The notes beneath the pieces were generated by a model that ran no database searches, had not been told where the DNA came from, and was given only the letters and a program-made list of their open reading frames with translations. Made by a program: the position numbers and the translations under genes. From Chitinophaga jiangningensis (GTDB taxonomy: Bacteria; Bacteroidota; Bacteroidia; Chitinophagales; Chitinophagaceae), in contig NZ_FRBL01000016.1 of NCBI RefSeq assembly GCF_900142605.1, positions 34,892 to 98,891 of the forward strand: 64,000 nt of DNA, written 5' to 3'. This document shows, one piece after another, positions 38,408 to 46,258 of the stretch (within the stretch, counting starts at the first letter, position 1; every line of letters starts with the position of its first letter).

Positions 38408-38436
38408 CATCCCGGACATATCGTATGTCCGGGATG
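38408..38436. terminator. Bidirectional hairpin between nadR and a porP/sprF gene
   Basis: The arms CATCCCGGACATA and TATGTCCGGGATG form a perfect 13-bp stem with loop TCG. It lies 2 bases after the nadR stop and 11 bases from the stop of the convergent gene at 38448. Neither side has a long T run, so termination relies on the strong stem. Confidence 0.7.
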
Positions 38437-38447
38437 CCCGTATATTA

Positions 38448-39374
38448 TTATTTGAACAGATCCAGGGTGAGGCCGGCTTCGAAACCGCCATCGGTATAGT
38501 TTTTATACCCACCGGATTGTTTGGTATACATTAAGTTGAGTCGCACTGCATCGAGCAGGTAAAAACCGGCCCCAACAGTATAGGTACCAGAGGTGTGATA
38601 CAATCCCAATACATTGAGTTTCTGCTGGAGCAGTCCCAGGTTTACGCCCAGGTCTACAATACCATCATAGCCTTTGATGCTGCGGTAGCAGGCTTTCGGC
38701 TCAATGGAGCTGAACACGCTTTCCAGCTGGAATTTGTAGGATACACCAGAGAAGAATATCACCCCACCGTCGGCACCCACATAATCCTTATTGGAGAAAG
38801 TGGAGCGGATATTTGGCAGGGCTGCCTGGATGGTCCAGTGCTGATCCGTGTAGGCCATACCGTAGTCGGCCTCGAAGTAATCATCCCGGCGGTTAAACGC
38901 GTTGACGGACGGATCGTTCGGGTCACCGTTCACCTTGCTATAATCGATACGTTGGAAGTTCATTCCCAGCGACAAACCGAAATGGAGCATGTTTCCATTC
39001 TGGCTGAGCGGGAGGTGATACGCGTAGGTAAGTGCTACACGGGTGCGGTTGAGAAGGCCGGCCTGATCGTTCATGACATTGATACCACCACCGATACGGC
39101 TACCGATGTAACCATCTGCGGAAAAGAATTTAGTGGTAGGGGCACCATCGATGCCGTCCAGCTGGCGGCGGTAGGCGGCATTGAAGTGGAAACCTGTATC
39201 AATCCCAGCCATAGCGGGGTTTGCGAGATACTGATTTTGGAAATACTGTGTAGATGAGGGGTCCAGCAAAGCACCTGCTCTACTTAACGTCTGGGCTTGC
39301 ACTTTGGCGGCAGACCCTAACAGCAACGATGCGAATGACAGCGAAACAAAAATCTTTTGGTAAAAATATTTCAT
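38448..39374 (-). CDS. PorP/SprF-family type IX secretion protein (orphan copy)
   Basis: The start is taken at 39374 (308 residues), giving a signal peptide (MKYFYQKIFVSLSFASLLLG...VQAQ); the 23 codons upstream look non-coding. The family pattern follows: YFQNQYLANPAMAGIDTGFH and YRRQLDGIDGAPTTKFFSAD. The rest is predicted barrel. Unlike the copies at 9997 and 13070 it has no giant CTD protein or OmpA partner beside it, so it may serve a cargo encoded elsewhere. Confidence 0.92.
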   Translation of the reverse strand: MKYFYQKIFVSLSFASLLLGSAAKVQAQTLSRAGALLDPSSTQYFQNQYLANPAMAGIDTGFHFNAAYRRQLDGIDGAPTTKFFSADGYIGSRIGGGINVMNDQAGLLNRTRVALTYAYHLPLSQNGNMLHFGLSLGMNFQRIDYSKVNGDPNDPSVNAFNRRDDYFEADYGMAYTDQHWTIQAALPNIRSTFSNKDYVGADGGVIFFSGVSYKFQLESVFSSIEPKACYRSIKGYDGIVDLGVNLGLLQQKLNVLGLYHTSGTYTVGAGFYLLDAVRLNLMYTKQSGGYKNYTDGGFEAGLTLDLFK

Positions 39375-39815
39375 TGGTTGTTTTTGGAGACCAGGAATAA
39401 AGCAAACATTACTTTCTGTGCGAAAGTAAGGAGGGCCATTCAAAAGATGTGGTAAAATTTGGGAATATAAAGTTAGAATTAATTTCTGGTTATTACCAAA
39501 TTCTGTGACCAGTCGTGTTATTTTGAGCCAATCGTGTATTCATCAACGTATTGGGGTAGGAAAATGTTGATGAACTTATCTTGATTTTTTTACTTTTAAT
39601 TTAGGTGGAAAACACGGTTGCATATTAGGAAAGGTTTGTAATCGCGCCTTTGGTGCCATTGGGAGGTGCGGCGCCCGGCTTTTCAGTCCATAGGCAACGA
39701 GGCCGGTTCCTGGAATGGGTACCGCGAGAGCGCAGCACGGCACATGATCAGCGCACTGGGAGAGGATTTCTTTGGCAGCTTTGGGGCGTTTGGAGTGGGA
39801 TGCAGATAGTTTTTG
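39375..39815. other. Intergenic stretch, no recognisable gene
   Basis: The first 250 bases are AT-rich and should hold the promoter of the orphan PorP gene. Bases 39640-39810 are distinctly GC-richer and stay open in one plus-strand frame for about 60 codons and in a minus-strand frame for about 100 codons. Neither translation shows a start signal or a family match I recognise. It might be a decayed gene fragment. Confidence 0.4.
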
Positions 39816-39889
39816 CGATATAAGTGGATGCCTCCGGCATCCACTTATATCGATTTGATCAGGGCCGCAGGCCCTGATCAAATCGATAT
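39816..39889. repeat. Two overlapping long perfect hairpins
   Basis: The first hairpin has 17-bp perfect arms (39816-39832 and 39836-39852) with loop TCC. The second has 20-bp perfect arms (39847-39866 and 39870-39889) with loop GCA. They share bases 39847-39852, so only one can form fully at a time. They lie 5 bases after the stop of the minus-strand gene at 39895 and may end that operon, although no T run follows. The layout mirrors the pair at 2432-2507. Confidence 0.8.
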
Positions 39890-39894
39890 CTACC

Positions 39895-40920
39895 CTATTT
39901 CAGGGACAACAGGAAGCCGATGGTGAAGTTAGCATCCCAGTCGAACACGAAGGTATCGCAGCTGGTAGCGTCTTTGATGGCTTTATAGATGTTCAGACCA
40001 CTTTTGATCTTAATTTTATCGGAGGAATACTGACCTGGCTCATTCAGCACGGTGAAGCGCTCTTCGCCATCACGGATTTCCTTGGCCAGTTCGAAAGGTA
40101 CCCCACCAATGATGAAGCAGATTTCGCGCTTGGCGGCAGGTACTTTTTCTGCCAGGGCCTTGATGCTGGCGTATACGGCATCATCTTTCAGTTCTTTTTC
40201 GTAGTACTTGGCGCCGGGGCCTTCCACGGATTTGATGGCACCGCCTTCCATCCAGGAGATTTTCGTGTTACCGGAGCCGATATCCACTACATAGGAGTTT
40301 TCTTCGTAGGTAGGAGGCAGTACGCTTTTCAGCGCCAGTTTACCTTCCTGCTCAGCGGTTACCAGGTTTACGATATAGCCCATTTTTTTCAGCTCAGAGG
40401 CGATAACGGCGGTCTTAGGCTCTTTTTGTGCGCCGGAGCTGATAACGAAATGTACGTTTTTGGATTTCACCCCTTTATCGAACATGGCACCGATATAGTC
40501 TTTCAGACCCTGACGGATATCCGCAGTGGTGGCCATTCCTTCGTAAACGAATGACTTACCGAAATCTTTGGATACTATTTCCCAGTGCTTTTGTTTGTCT
40601 ACGTTGATCACGAATGAGTTGAAGCCGGAGGCGCCTACCTCTACCACCCCTTTCATTTCACCATCCACTGGTTTTTCGGGCACGTAGTTGAAGGTACGGC
40701 GTTCAGCCGTGGCAGTTGTTTTGGACTTGGAGGAAGCTGATTTCTCTGTATCGCCCCATGATTTAGCAGCGGCGGTATCAGTTTCAGTTGCGGGCTTGCT
40801 ACCTACAGCACCCAGCTTTCCACTTTCTGAGGCCCAGTATCCAATGCCGATGATAGGGAGAGCAATGATGAATACTTTGATTGGCCAACGGAGTCTGGCC
40901 CAGGTTGATTTTTCTTCCAT
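39895..40920 (-). CDS. Membrane-anchored protein with Ppx/GppA-like (ASKHA-fold) motifs, unknown function
   Basis: The protein has 341 residues. A short basic N-terminus is followed by one membrane helix (IKVFIIALPIIGIGYW, about 14-30), a Ser/Thr/Lys-rich linker (to about 75) and a globular domain. VVEVGASGFNSFVINVD (about 90) resembles the first phosphate loop of Ppx/GppA enzymes (DIGxNSFxLxI). VVDIGSGNTKISWMEGG (about 215) resembles the second (VVDIGGGSTE). By the positive-inside rule the domain would face the periplasm, which is odd for a nucleotide-binding fold. Catalytic function is not assured. It is the third gene of a tight operon with the genes at 40960 and 42078. Confidence 0.75.
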   Translation of the reverse strand: MEEKSTWARLRWPIKVFIIALPIIGIGYWASESGKLGAVGSKPATETDTAAAKSWGDTEKSASSKSKTTATAERRTFNYVPEKPVDGEMKGVVEVGASGFNSFVINVDKQKHWEIVSKDFGKSFVYEGMATTADIRQGLKDYIGAMFDKGVKSKNVHFVISSGAQKEPKTAVIASELKKMGYIVNLVTAEQEGKLALKSVLPPTYEENSYVVDIGSGNTKISWMEGGAIKSVEGPGAKYYEKELKDDAVYASIKALAEKVPAAKREICFIIGGVPFELAKEIRDGEERFTVLNEPGQYSSDKIKIKSGLNIYKAIKDATSCDTFVFDWDANFTIGFLLSLK

Positions 40921-40959
40921 TTTAAATTTGTATTTGTTTTTTTTCGGGTTAAATGTTGA

Positions 40960-42069
40960 TTAGTCCATAATAGAGAATCCTTTGTCTACCTTGTCTTCCG
41001 GCTTCAGTTCATAGTAGGAATCAGCCATCTGGCTTACGTTCAGTACTTTCAGGTTTCTTTCATCTACCTTGCGGATAAACTCTTCCAGTTCACCCTGTGA
41101 AGGTGCGCCACCAACGGTGATGTTGTTGTTCTGGTCGAGGAAATCGAGATTAGAGCGGATGGAAGCGATGTTCTGGCTGATAGCTCCGGTAGCCGCGTTC
41201 ATGGCCTCCTGGAATACCCAGCCATCTTTGATGTTGAATACTTCCGCCAGTCCTTCCGTGGCATTTTTCATTTTCTGAGTGGCTTCCAGTTTCTTGGAGA
41301 TGATGGAGATACTGCTGTCGAGCGTGCTCACGTAGATGCGGGCCGCACTTTCGTTGTCTTTCAGTACTTCCAGCACTTTTGCGAACTGGTTGGCATATTG
41401 CACGTAGCTGCGAGCGTTTTGTTCTTCTGCCTCTCCTTCTTTACCCAGCAGGAAAGCCTTGGTACGGGTTTCTTTGGCATCACGGGCGAGAGCGTTTGCC
41501 TTTTCCATGTTGCTGGCGCCAGCTTCTGCTTTACTTTTTTCTTCGAGGGAGGCGGCTTCCTGTGTGAACCGTTTTGCCAGGCCATATTTTTCCTGGGCAG
41601 TTTTCTGAGAAGTTTCGCCGCTGGAAATCATTTCGATTCTGACACCATCCACGTTGGCGATTTTCGCCTTTACGCGTTTGAGGGTATCTCTGGCATCGCG
41701 GGATAACATCTGCAGTGTTTCGATCGGGTTGTTGCGGATAATCGCTTTTTCCCCTTTAAACAGCAGGGTGTTACCTAAGCGGTGCAGCACCTGTATAATC
41801 TTTGGTGCCAGCAGCAGCAGTACGATGAGTACAATACTGAAGATGACCAGCAGGATACTTTTAGCTGCATATTCCAGCATGAGCGGCAGGTATTTGAAGA
41901 ATGCGAATGCACCACCAAGTACTAATGCCCAGAAGAAAACACTGGCTACTTTTTTCTTGGCTTCCGGTGTCTGCATCTGCTGTGGCAGATGATCTCCAAG
42001 GACCTGGAAAATTGGGAGCTGACTTTTTAATTCGGCAGGGATGTTTACCTGTTGCGGTTGATTTGCCAT
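40960..42069 (-). CDS. Two-helix membrane protein with long helical coiled-coil region, unknown function
   Basis: The protein has 369 residues and no family I recognise. Residues 1-40 are polar. Two hydrophobic helices follow (ASVFFWALVLGGAFAFFKYL, then ILLVIFSIVLIVLLLLAP). The remaining 270 residues are almost all helical and charged, with Ala, Glu, Lys and Gln heptad-like patterns (AEAGASNMEKANALARDAKE, EGEAEEQNARSYVQYANQF). If the N-terminus is inside, the helical part is cytoplasmic. The gap to the upstream gene is 8 bases and to the downstream gene 39 bases. It plausibly bridges the soluble coiled-coil protein and the membrane-anchored Ppx-like protein. Confidence 0.75.
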   Translation of the reverse strand: MANQPQQVNIPAELKSQLPIFQVLGDHLPQQMQTPEAKKKVASVFFWALVLGGAFAFFKYLPLMLEYAAKSILLVIFSIVLIVLLLLAPKIIQVLHRLGNTLLFKGEKAIIRNNPIETLQMLSRDARDTLKRVKAKIANVDGVRIEMISSGETSQKTAQEKYGLAKRFTQEAASLEEKSKAEAGASNMEKANALARDAKETRTKAFLLGKEGEAEEQNARSYVQYANQFAKVLEVLKDNESAARIYVSTLDSSISIISKKLEATQKMKNATEGLAEVFNIKDGWVFQEAMNAATGAISQNIASIRSNLDFLDQNNNITVGGAPSQGELEEFIRKVDERNLKVLNVSQMADSYYELKPEDKVDKGFSIMD

Positions 42070-42077
42070 AGGGACAT

Positions 42078-42794
42078 TTAAATTAAGTTACTTTCAATCA
42101 GTTGAAGTGCTTGCTGGATATCGTTGACTACCTCTGCTACAGCGGTGTTGCCTAATGCGATTTTAGCATCGATATCACGTAATTGCGGTTCGTACTTACT
42201 ATTGATTTCTCTCAGACTTTTTTGTTTAATTTCTAATTGTTGACGCAGTTCATTCAATTTCCGTTCCAATTCCTGAATTTCATTACCCAGGTTGGCTTTT
42301 TCTCTTACCTGCTCCTGCTCTACTGCCTGCTTCTGTTGCTGTTTCTGAGCGGTTTCGCGATCGATAATATTTTTCAGTTCAGCAGCATAATGCTGACCTG
42401 ACTGCAGGAGTTTTTGCTTATCGAGCGACTTATCGACATACTTGAGCGAGGTGTAGGCGGCCTTTAAATTGTTGCCATCTACTCCACCCATTTCGGCGGC
42501 GGCGTTCCATACTTCGAAGAAATCGACGCCCGGCTCGTTGAGTTTTTCGAGCATTTCCAGCACTTTGAGTTTCATCTGTTTCACTTCACTCACCGGCTGC
42601 TGTCCCGGTAATGGTGGCGGTGTAGCAGGCAACGGTGGGGGCACTGCCGCGGATGTAACAGGTGCTTTTTGTTGCGGGGCTACAGGCTGCGGGGCAGGTG
42701 ATGGCGGGGGAACTGCATTCGGGTCGTCTTCGAAAATGAGCTTCTTTAAACTTTTCAAGATCCCGAAAGAATTCTTGTCTTTCTCCTCATTCAT
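42078..42794 (-). CDS. Cytoplasmic proline-rich coiled-coil protein, unknown function
   Basis: The protein has 238 residues with no signal peptide. After about 25 residues comes a Pro/Ala/Gln-rich linker (about 27-68, several PPPLP-like runs). A small helical domain follows (about 70-140; KLKVLEMLEKLNEPGVDFFE). The C-terminal 90 residues form a Gln/Glu/Lys-rich coiled coil (QELERKLNELRQQLEIKQKS). Its first-gene position suggests it is the most abundant member of the operon. The helical domain plus coiled coil could make a filament or ring on the inner face of the membrane; this is inference only. Confidence 0.75.
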   Translation of the reverse strand: MNEEKDKNSFGILKSLKKLIFEDDPNAVPPPSPAPQPVAPQQKAPVTSAAVPPPLPATPPPLPGQQPVSEVKQMKLKVLEMLEKLNEPGVDFFEVWNAAAEMGGVDGNNLKAAYTSLKYVDKSLDKQKLLQSGQHYAAELKNIIDRETAQKQQQKQAVEQEQVREKANLGNEIQELERKLNELRQQLEIKQKSLREINSKYEPQLRDIDAKIALGNTAVAEVVNDIQQALQLIESNLI

Positions 42795-42853
42795 TTAGTA
42801 CAAAATTAAAGTTGCTTAAAAATAGGAAATTATTCTGTGCACCCGCCAGCATT

Positions 42854-42869
42854 CTTGTTATTTAACAAG
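42854..42869. promoter_or_regulatory. Palindrome upstream of the three-gene operon
   Basis: CTTGTTATTTAACAAG is a perfect 7-bp dyad with a 2-base centre, 60 bases before the start codon of the first gene. Size and position fit a dimeric repressor site. A TAATTTTG sequence on the minus strand (42808-42801), which matches the -7 pattern TAnnTTTG, lies between it and the gene, but no -33 element is visible. Confidence 0.35.
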
Positions 42870-42925
42870 ATGATGAGACTTACGGGAGGGGGTATACGAA
42901 ATATGTGGCAACATGGAATGGCGTA

Positions 42926-42966
42926 TTTTCCGGTATAGCCGCCTGGCAGGCGGCTATACCGGAAAA
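42926..42966. repeat. 19-bp perfect hairpin at the edge of the repeat block
   Basis: The arms (42926-42944 and 42948-42966) are perfect complements around loop GGC. This is the best preserved palindrome of the block; the copies at 43238 and 43652 have shorter intact arms. It is 132 bases upstream of the three-gene operon. Confidence 0.85.
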
Positions 42967-43900
42967 TCTATATCGTATTCTTCGCGGTGAATATCCGCGA
43001 ACTGGAAATCCGCTTGCATTGCAACAGGCTTACGCAGGAGATTGTATTGGAGACCGGTGCGCATAGCTGCCTGCCAGGCGGCTCTACGCTGCTAATCGGT
43101 AAGGTTCCCTGATAGGGAGGTTATTCGCTGATAATCTGTGTGGTGCATTGATTAGCAATGCGGAATCGCAGGTATTTAAACATCAGGTACACTTTAATTT
43201 AAAACCAAAGCCTGAAACTCATACAATAGCGGCGTAGAGCCGCCTGGCAGGCGGCTATGCGGGAAAATCTATATCGTATTCTTCGCGGTGAACATCCGCG
43301 AACTGGAAATCCGCTTGCATTGCAACAGGATTACGCAGGAGATTGTATTGGAGACCGGTGCGCATAGCCGCCATACCTGGCGGCTCTACGCTGTGAATCG
43401 GTAAGGTTCCCTGATAGGGACGTTATTCGCTGTTAATCTGTGTGGTGCATTGATTAGCAATACGGAATCGCAGGTATTTAAGTAACAGTAACAATTAAGC
43501 ATATAGCCAAAGAGACAAACTCCCTGATAGGGTGATTATTCGCCGGGAATTTGTGTGGTGCACGGATTACCAATGCAGCATCGCAGGTATTTAAGCATCA
43601 GGTACACTTTAATTTAAAACCAAAGCCTGAAACGCACACAATAGCGGCGTAGAGCCGCCTGGCAGGCGGCTATTCGGGAAAATCTATATCGTATTCTTCG
43701 CGGTGAACAGCCACTAAACAGATATCAGCATCCATTGCAGTAGGATTGTGCAGGAGATTGTATTGGAGACCGGTGCGCATAGCCGCCTGCCAGGCGGCTC
43801 TACGCTGTTAATCGGTAAGGTTCCCTGATAGGGCGGTTATTCGCTGATAATTTGTATAGTGCACGGATTAGCAATGCAGCATCGCAGGTATTTAAGCAAC
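42926..43900. repeat. Long tandem repeat block with embedded palindromes
   Basis: This 1-kb non-coding block holds three copies of a first half (anchor GGAAAATCTATATCGTATTC at 42961, 43262 and 43677) and four copies of a second half (anchor TCCCTGATAGGG near 43105, 43407, 43521 and 43822). The full unit is about 301 bases; one copy at 43519-43640 lacks the first half. Each full unit carries a palindrome of the type AGCCGCCTGGCAGGCGGCT and another of the type AGCCGCCTGCCAGGCGGCT followed by CTAC. At 43370 the second palindrome is damaged (GCCGCCATACCTGGCGGC). No reading frame stays open. The two ends, 42795-42925 and 43901-44007, show nothing else coding. Confidence 0.9.
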
Positions 43901-43972
43901 GGTTACCCTTAAACATTAACCCAAACGGTAGCCACAGGTATTTTAGCAACGTTTAGCCGTTAATGTACTGGC

Positions 43973-43994
43973 GGGTAGCAACATGAAGCTACCC
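43973..43994 (-). terminator. Possible terminator after the sulfatase gene
   Basis: GGGTAGC and GCTACCC form a 7-bp stem with an 8-base loop, 14 bases past the sulfatase stop. No T run follows on the minus strand. Confidence 0.4.
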
Positions 43995-44007
43995 ACCCAT
44001 CATCCCC

Positions 44008-45456
44008 TTACGGGTTAATTTTCAGCGCCTCCGCCCAGGTTAGTTTTTTCGGATACCCCCACCCTGGCTTAGCCGGATCGCAGAAATCATGGTAACCTTT
44101 CATTGACTGGTAAAGCGCTGCTGTCATTGCTTTTACTTTGCCGGCATAAGCCTTGTTACCTGCCAGGTTATTCATTTCCAGGGGGTCTTTATGCAAGTCG
44201 AACAACTGTAAGGGGTGCTCCCCTTTTACATTATATATCACCAGCTTCATACTGTCGATAGTAATAGCGCGCTGTAAATTCGAGTAAGTGGTAAAAAGTT
44301 CTTTGCGCCCTTTGAAACTATTGGATGTAAATGCCTTTGCCAGTGAAATACCGGAAATACCGGCAGGTGCACGGAGCCCATTGAGTTCGCAAAGTGTAGG
44401 AAATACATCGTTGAGGTAGCAGTAGGCGCTCACTTGTTTGTTGGCAGGGATGCCCGGACCACTCCAGATGAGCGGTACACGCATGGAATGATCGTATAGA
44501 TTCTGCTTGCCCAGCAGACCATGCTGCCCCACTGCCAGGCCATTATCGCCCGCCAGCACGATGATCGTATTTTCCAGCTGACCACTTTTCTCTAACGCCT
44601 GCAGTACCCTGCCTATTTCATGATCCACTTCTGTAATCATGGCGTAATACTTTGCAATCTCCTGCTTTACTTCACCAGGGTTCCTGGGGTGCGACAATAA
44701 CATTTCATCACGCACGTTCATCTCTCCGTTGTCAAAAGGGTGCTGCGGGTAGAAGTTGGCTGGCAGTGAAATTTTGGCCGTATCATACATCGACAAAAAT
44801 TCAGCTGGCGGCGTGCGGGGATCATGCGGCGCCGTAAATGCAACATACATCATCCAGGGCTTGGTATTGGCCGATTCCAGGAATTTAGCTGCAGCATCGG
44901 CATACATTACAGAAGAAAACTGTGCACCTTTGAAGCTATTCCTGTAAGCCCCCACAGGATCATAATGATTCAGCTTCGGCGTCAGATGGCCTCCCTCCTT
45001 TTCAGTATGCATACCGCCGAAAAAGATATTATCGCCATCTGCAAACGACCGGTTAAAGGAAGCATAATCACTATGCCACTTGCCAACGCCGTAAGTCTGA
45101 TAACCCGCCTGGCCGAAAAGTTCCGGGAAAGTAGTATCCCCTGCCGGAATCACGCCGCCGTCCTGATGTACCTGAAACACATGGCGGCTGGTTAACAGCA
45201 TTGCCCTGCTGGGGGCACATACCGCGCCTCCAAGGGACCCCATAATGTGCGCCTGCGTAAAAGTAGTTCCGCTACGCACCAGCCGGTCCATGTTTGGTGT
45301 AATAATCTCCTGGTTTCCTAAGGCATGAATGGTGCTGAATCGCTGGTCATCTGTCAGCAATACCAGCACATTGTAATGCTTTTTCTGCTGCTGCGCCAGT
45401 GCGGACAACTGTAAAACTGCCGCTACCATTGTCAGGGCTATACGTAATCGCTTCAT
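44008..45456 (-). CDS. Secreted sulfatase (arylsulfatase A / choline-sulfatase-like)
   Basis: The protein has 482 residues with a signal peptide (about 1-21, ending LSALAQ). YNVLVLLTDDQR supplies the first metal-binding Asp pair. CAPSRAMLLTSR at residues 80-91 is the sulfatase signature: Cys80 in CxPSR would be converted to formylglycine. Its last part has Ser where the signature usually has Gly. IVLAGDNGLAVGQHGLLGKQ gives further metal ligands. The family removes sulfate esters from glycans or small molecules in the periplasm. No maturase gene (anaerobic type) is visible in the window. It is a single gene, not evidently part of the lanthipeptide operon, which ends 129 bases upstream. Confidence 0.92.
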   Translation of the reverse strand: MKRLRIALTMVAAVLQLSALAQQQKKHYNVLVLLTDDQRFSTIHALGNQEIITPNMDRLVRSGTTFTQAHIMGSLGGAVCAPSRAMLLTSRHVFQVHQDGGVIPAGDTTFPELFGQAGYQTYGVGKWHSDYASFNRSFADGDNIFFGGMHTEKEGGHLTPKLNHYDPVGAYRNSFKGAQFSSVMYADAAAKFLESANTKPWMMYVAFTAPHDPRTPPAEFLSMYDTAKISLPANFYPQHPFDNGEMNVRDEMLLSHPRNPGEVKQEIAKYYAMITEVDHEIGRVLQALEKSGQLENTIIVLAGDNGLAVGQHGLLGKQNLYDHSMRVPLIWSGPGIPANKQVSAYCYLNDVFPTLCELNGLRAPAGISGISLAKAFTSNSFKGRKELFTTYSNLQRAITIDSMKLVIYNVKGEHPLQLFDLHKDPLEMNNLAGNKAYAGKVKAMTAALYQSMKGYHDFCDPAKPGWGYPKKLTWAEALKINP

Positions 45457-45585
45457 AGTACACTGTTATGTTGCGAACATACATTTTCAGTGGTAATCCG
45501 AAAGATACTATTTTGGCTTTCCCTGATACTTTACGGCGAAAACGCGGATACAAACACTAAAAATGATACACAATGCCTACCCCGC

Positions 45586-46254
45586 CTACCCGCCCATAAT
45601 TGCGCTGCCCAGCAATCGTTGCAACAGGCTTGTTGTTGCCGTGGTAATTTCACCGTTGCCTGTCAGTCGCACCAGAGCGGGTAAACGCTTCCCGTTAGTG
45701 GTAACCAACCCATTTTCCAGTGTTATATCTACCGTCAGTAAGGAATCCGCTTCTTCGGCCCGGAGACCCGCCACCTTTCCCCGAAGCAATCCAAACTGCT
45801 CCGAAGGAAAGCCGGTCACCCGTATAAGTACTTCCTGCCCCTGCTTCATATGCCAGGCCTCACCAGCCGCGATCTTTCCCGTGGCAGTAATTAAATTTTC
45901 ATGCGTGATGATAGTTACAGTAGCGGGTGTTACTTCCGGATAAGTAAAAAACCAGGCCCCTGCAAATAGTCCCAGTATAATCACTCCCAACATTACGATA
46001 CCCTGCCGAATCAGCCAGGGTGGCATCTTACCCATAATTTCCTGCACCGGCTCACTGCGTATATCTTCCAGGGAAGCATGCAACGTACTGCCATTAACGT
46101 GATGCCGGTTTCCTGGTACTGGTTCATCACCGGAAGCATGTAATGGATCACCTTTTATGTGATCCTGATTTGGCAGTGCGAACCCGTCGCTTCTCTCCTC
46201 CCCGGAAGCATGCAACGTACTGCCGTTACCGTGATGCCGCTTAAACTTTGCCAT
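45586..46254 (-). CDS. Reduced HlyD-like membrane-fusion protein of the lanthipeptide exporter
   Basis: The protein has 222 residues, about half the size of an ordinary membrane-fusion protein. Residues 1-65 carry three copies of a His-rich motif (NGSTLHASGEE, KGDPLHASGDE, NGSTLHASLED), also repeated at the DNA level. One membrane helix follows (QGIVMLGVIILGLFAGAWFF, about 84-103). The rest (about 105-222) resembles the beta-barrel part of HlyD proteins (ITATGKIAAGE, KQGQEVLIRVTGFPSEQFG, LRGKVAGL). The lipoyl domain and the long helical hairpin are missing. It starts 4 bases after the exporter stop. It probably couples the ABC exporter to an outer-membrane path encoded elsewhere. Confidence 0.75.
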   Translation of the reverse strand: MAKFKRHHGNGSTLHASGEERSDGFALPNQDHIKGDPLHASGDEPVPGNRHHVNGSTLHASLEDIRSEPVQEIMGKMPPWLIRQGIVMLGVIILGLFAGAWFFTYPEVTPATVTIITHENLITATGKIAAGEAWHMKQGQEVLIRVTGFPSEQFGLLRGKVAGLRAEEADSLLTVDITLENGLVTTNGKRLPALVRLTGNGEITTATTSLLQRLLGSAIMGG

Positions 46255-46258
46255 AACT

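Noticed and set aside
39576..39881. Minus-strand gene of 101 codons before the Ppx-like gene
   Set aside because: Part of it lies in the hairpin region, and the translation shows no recognisable pattern.
39895..42794. Tellurite-resistance (TelA/TerD) or classical PspABC system for the three-gene operon
   Set aside because: The helical proteins are only superficially similar; no TerD, VWA or PspC motif could be seen.
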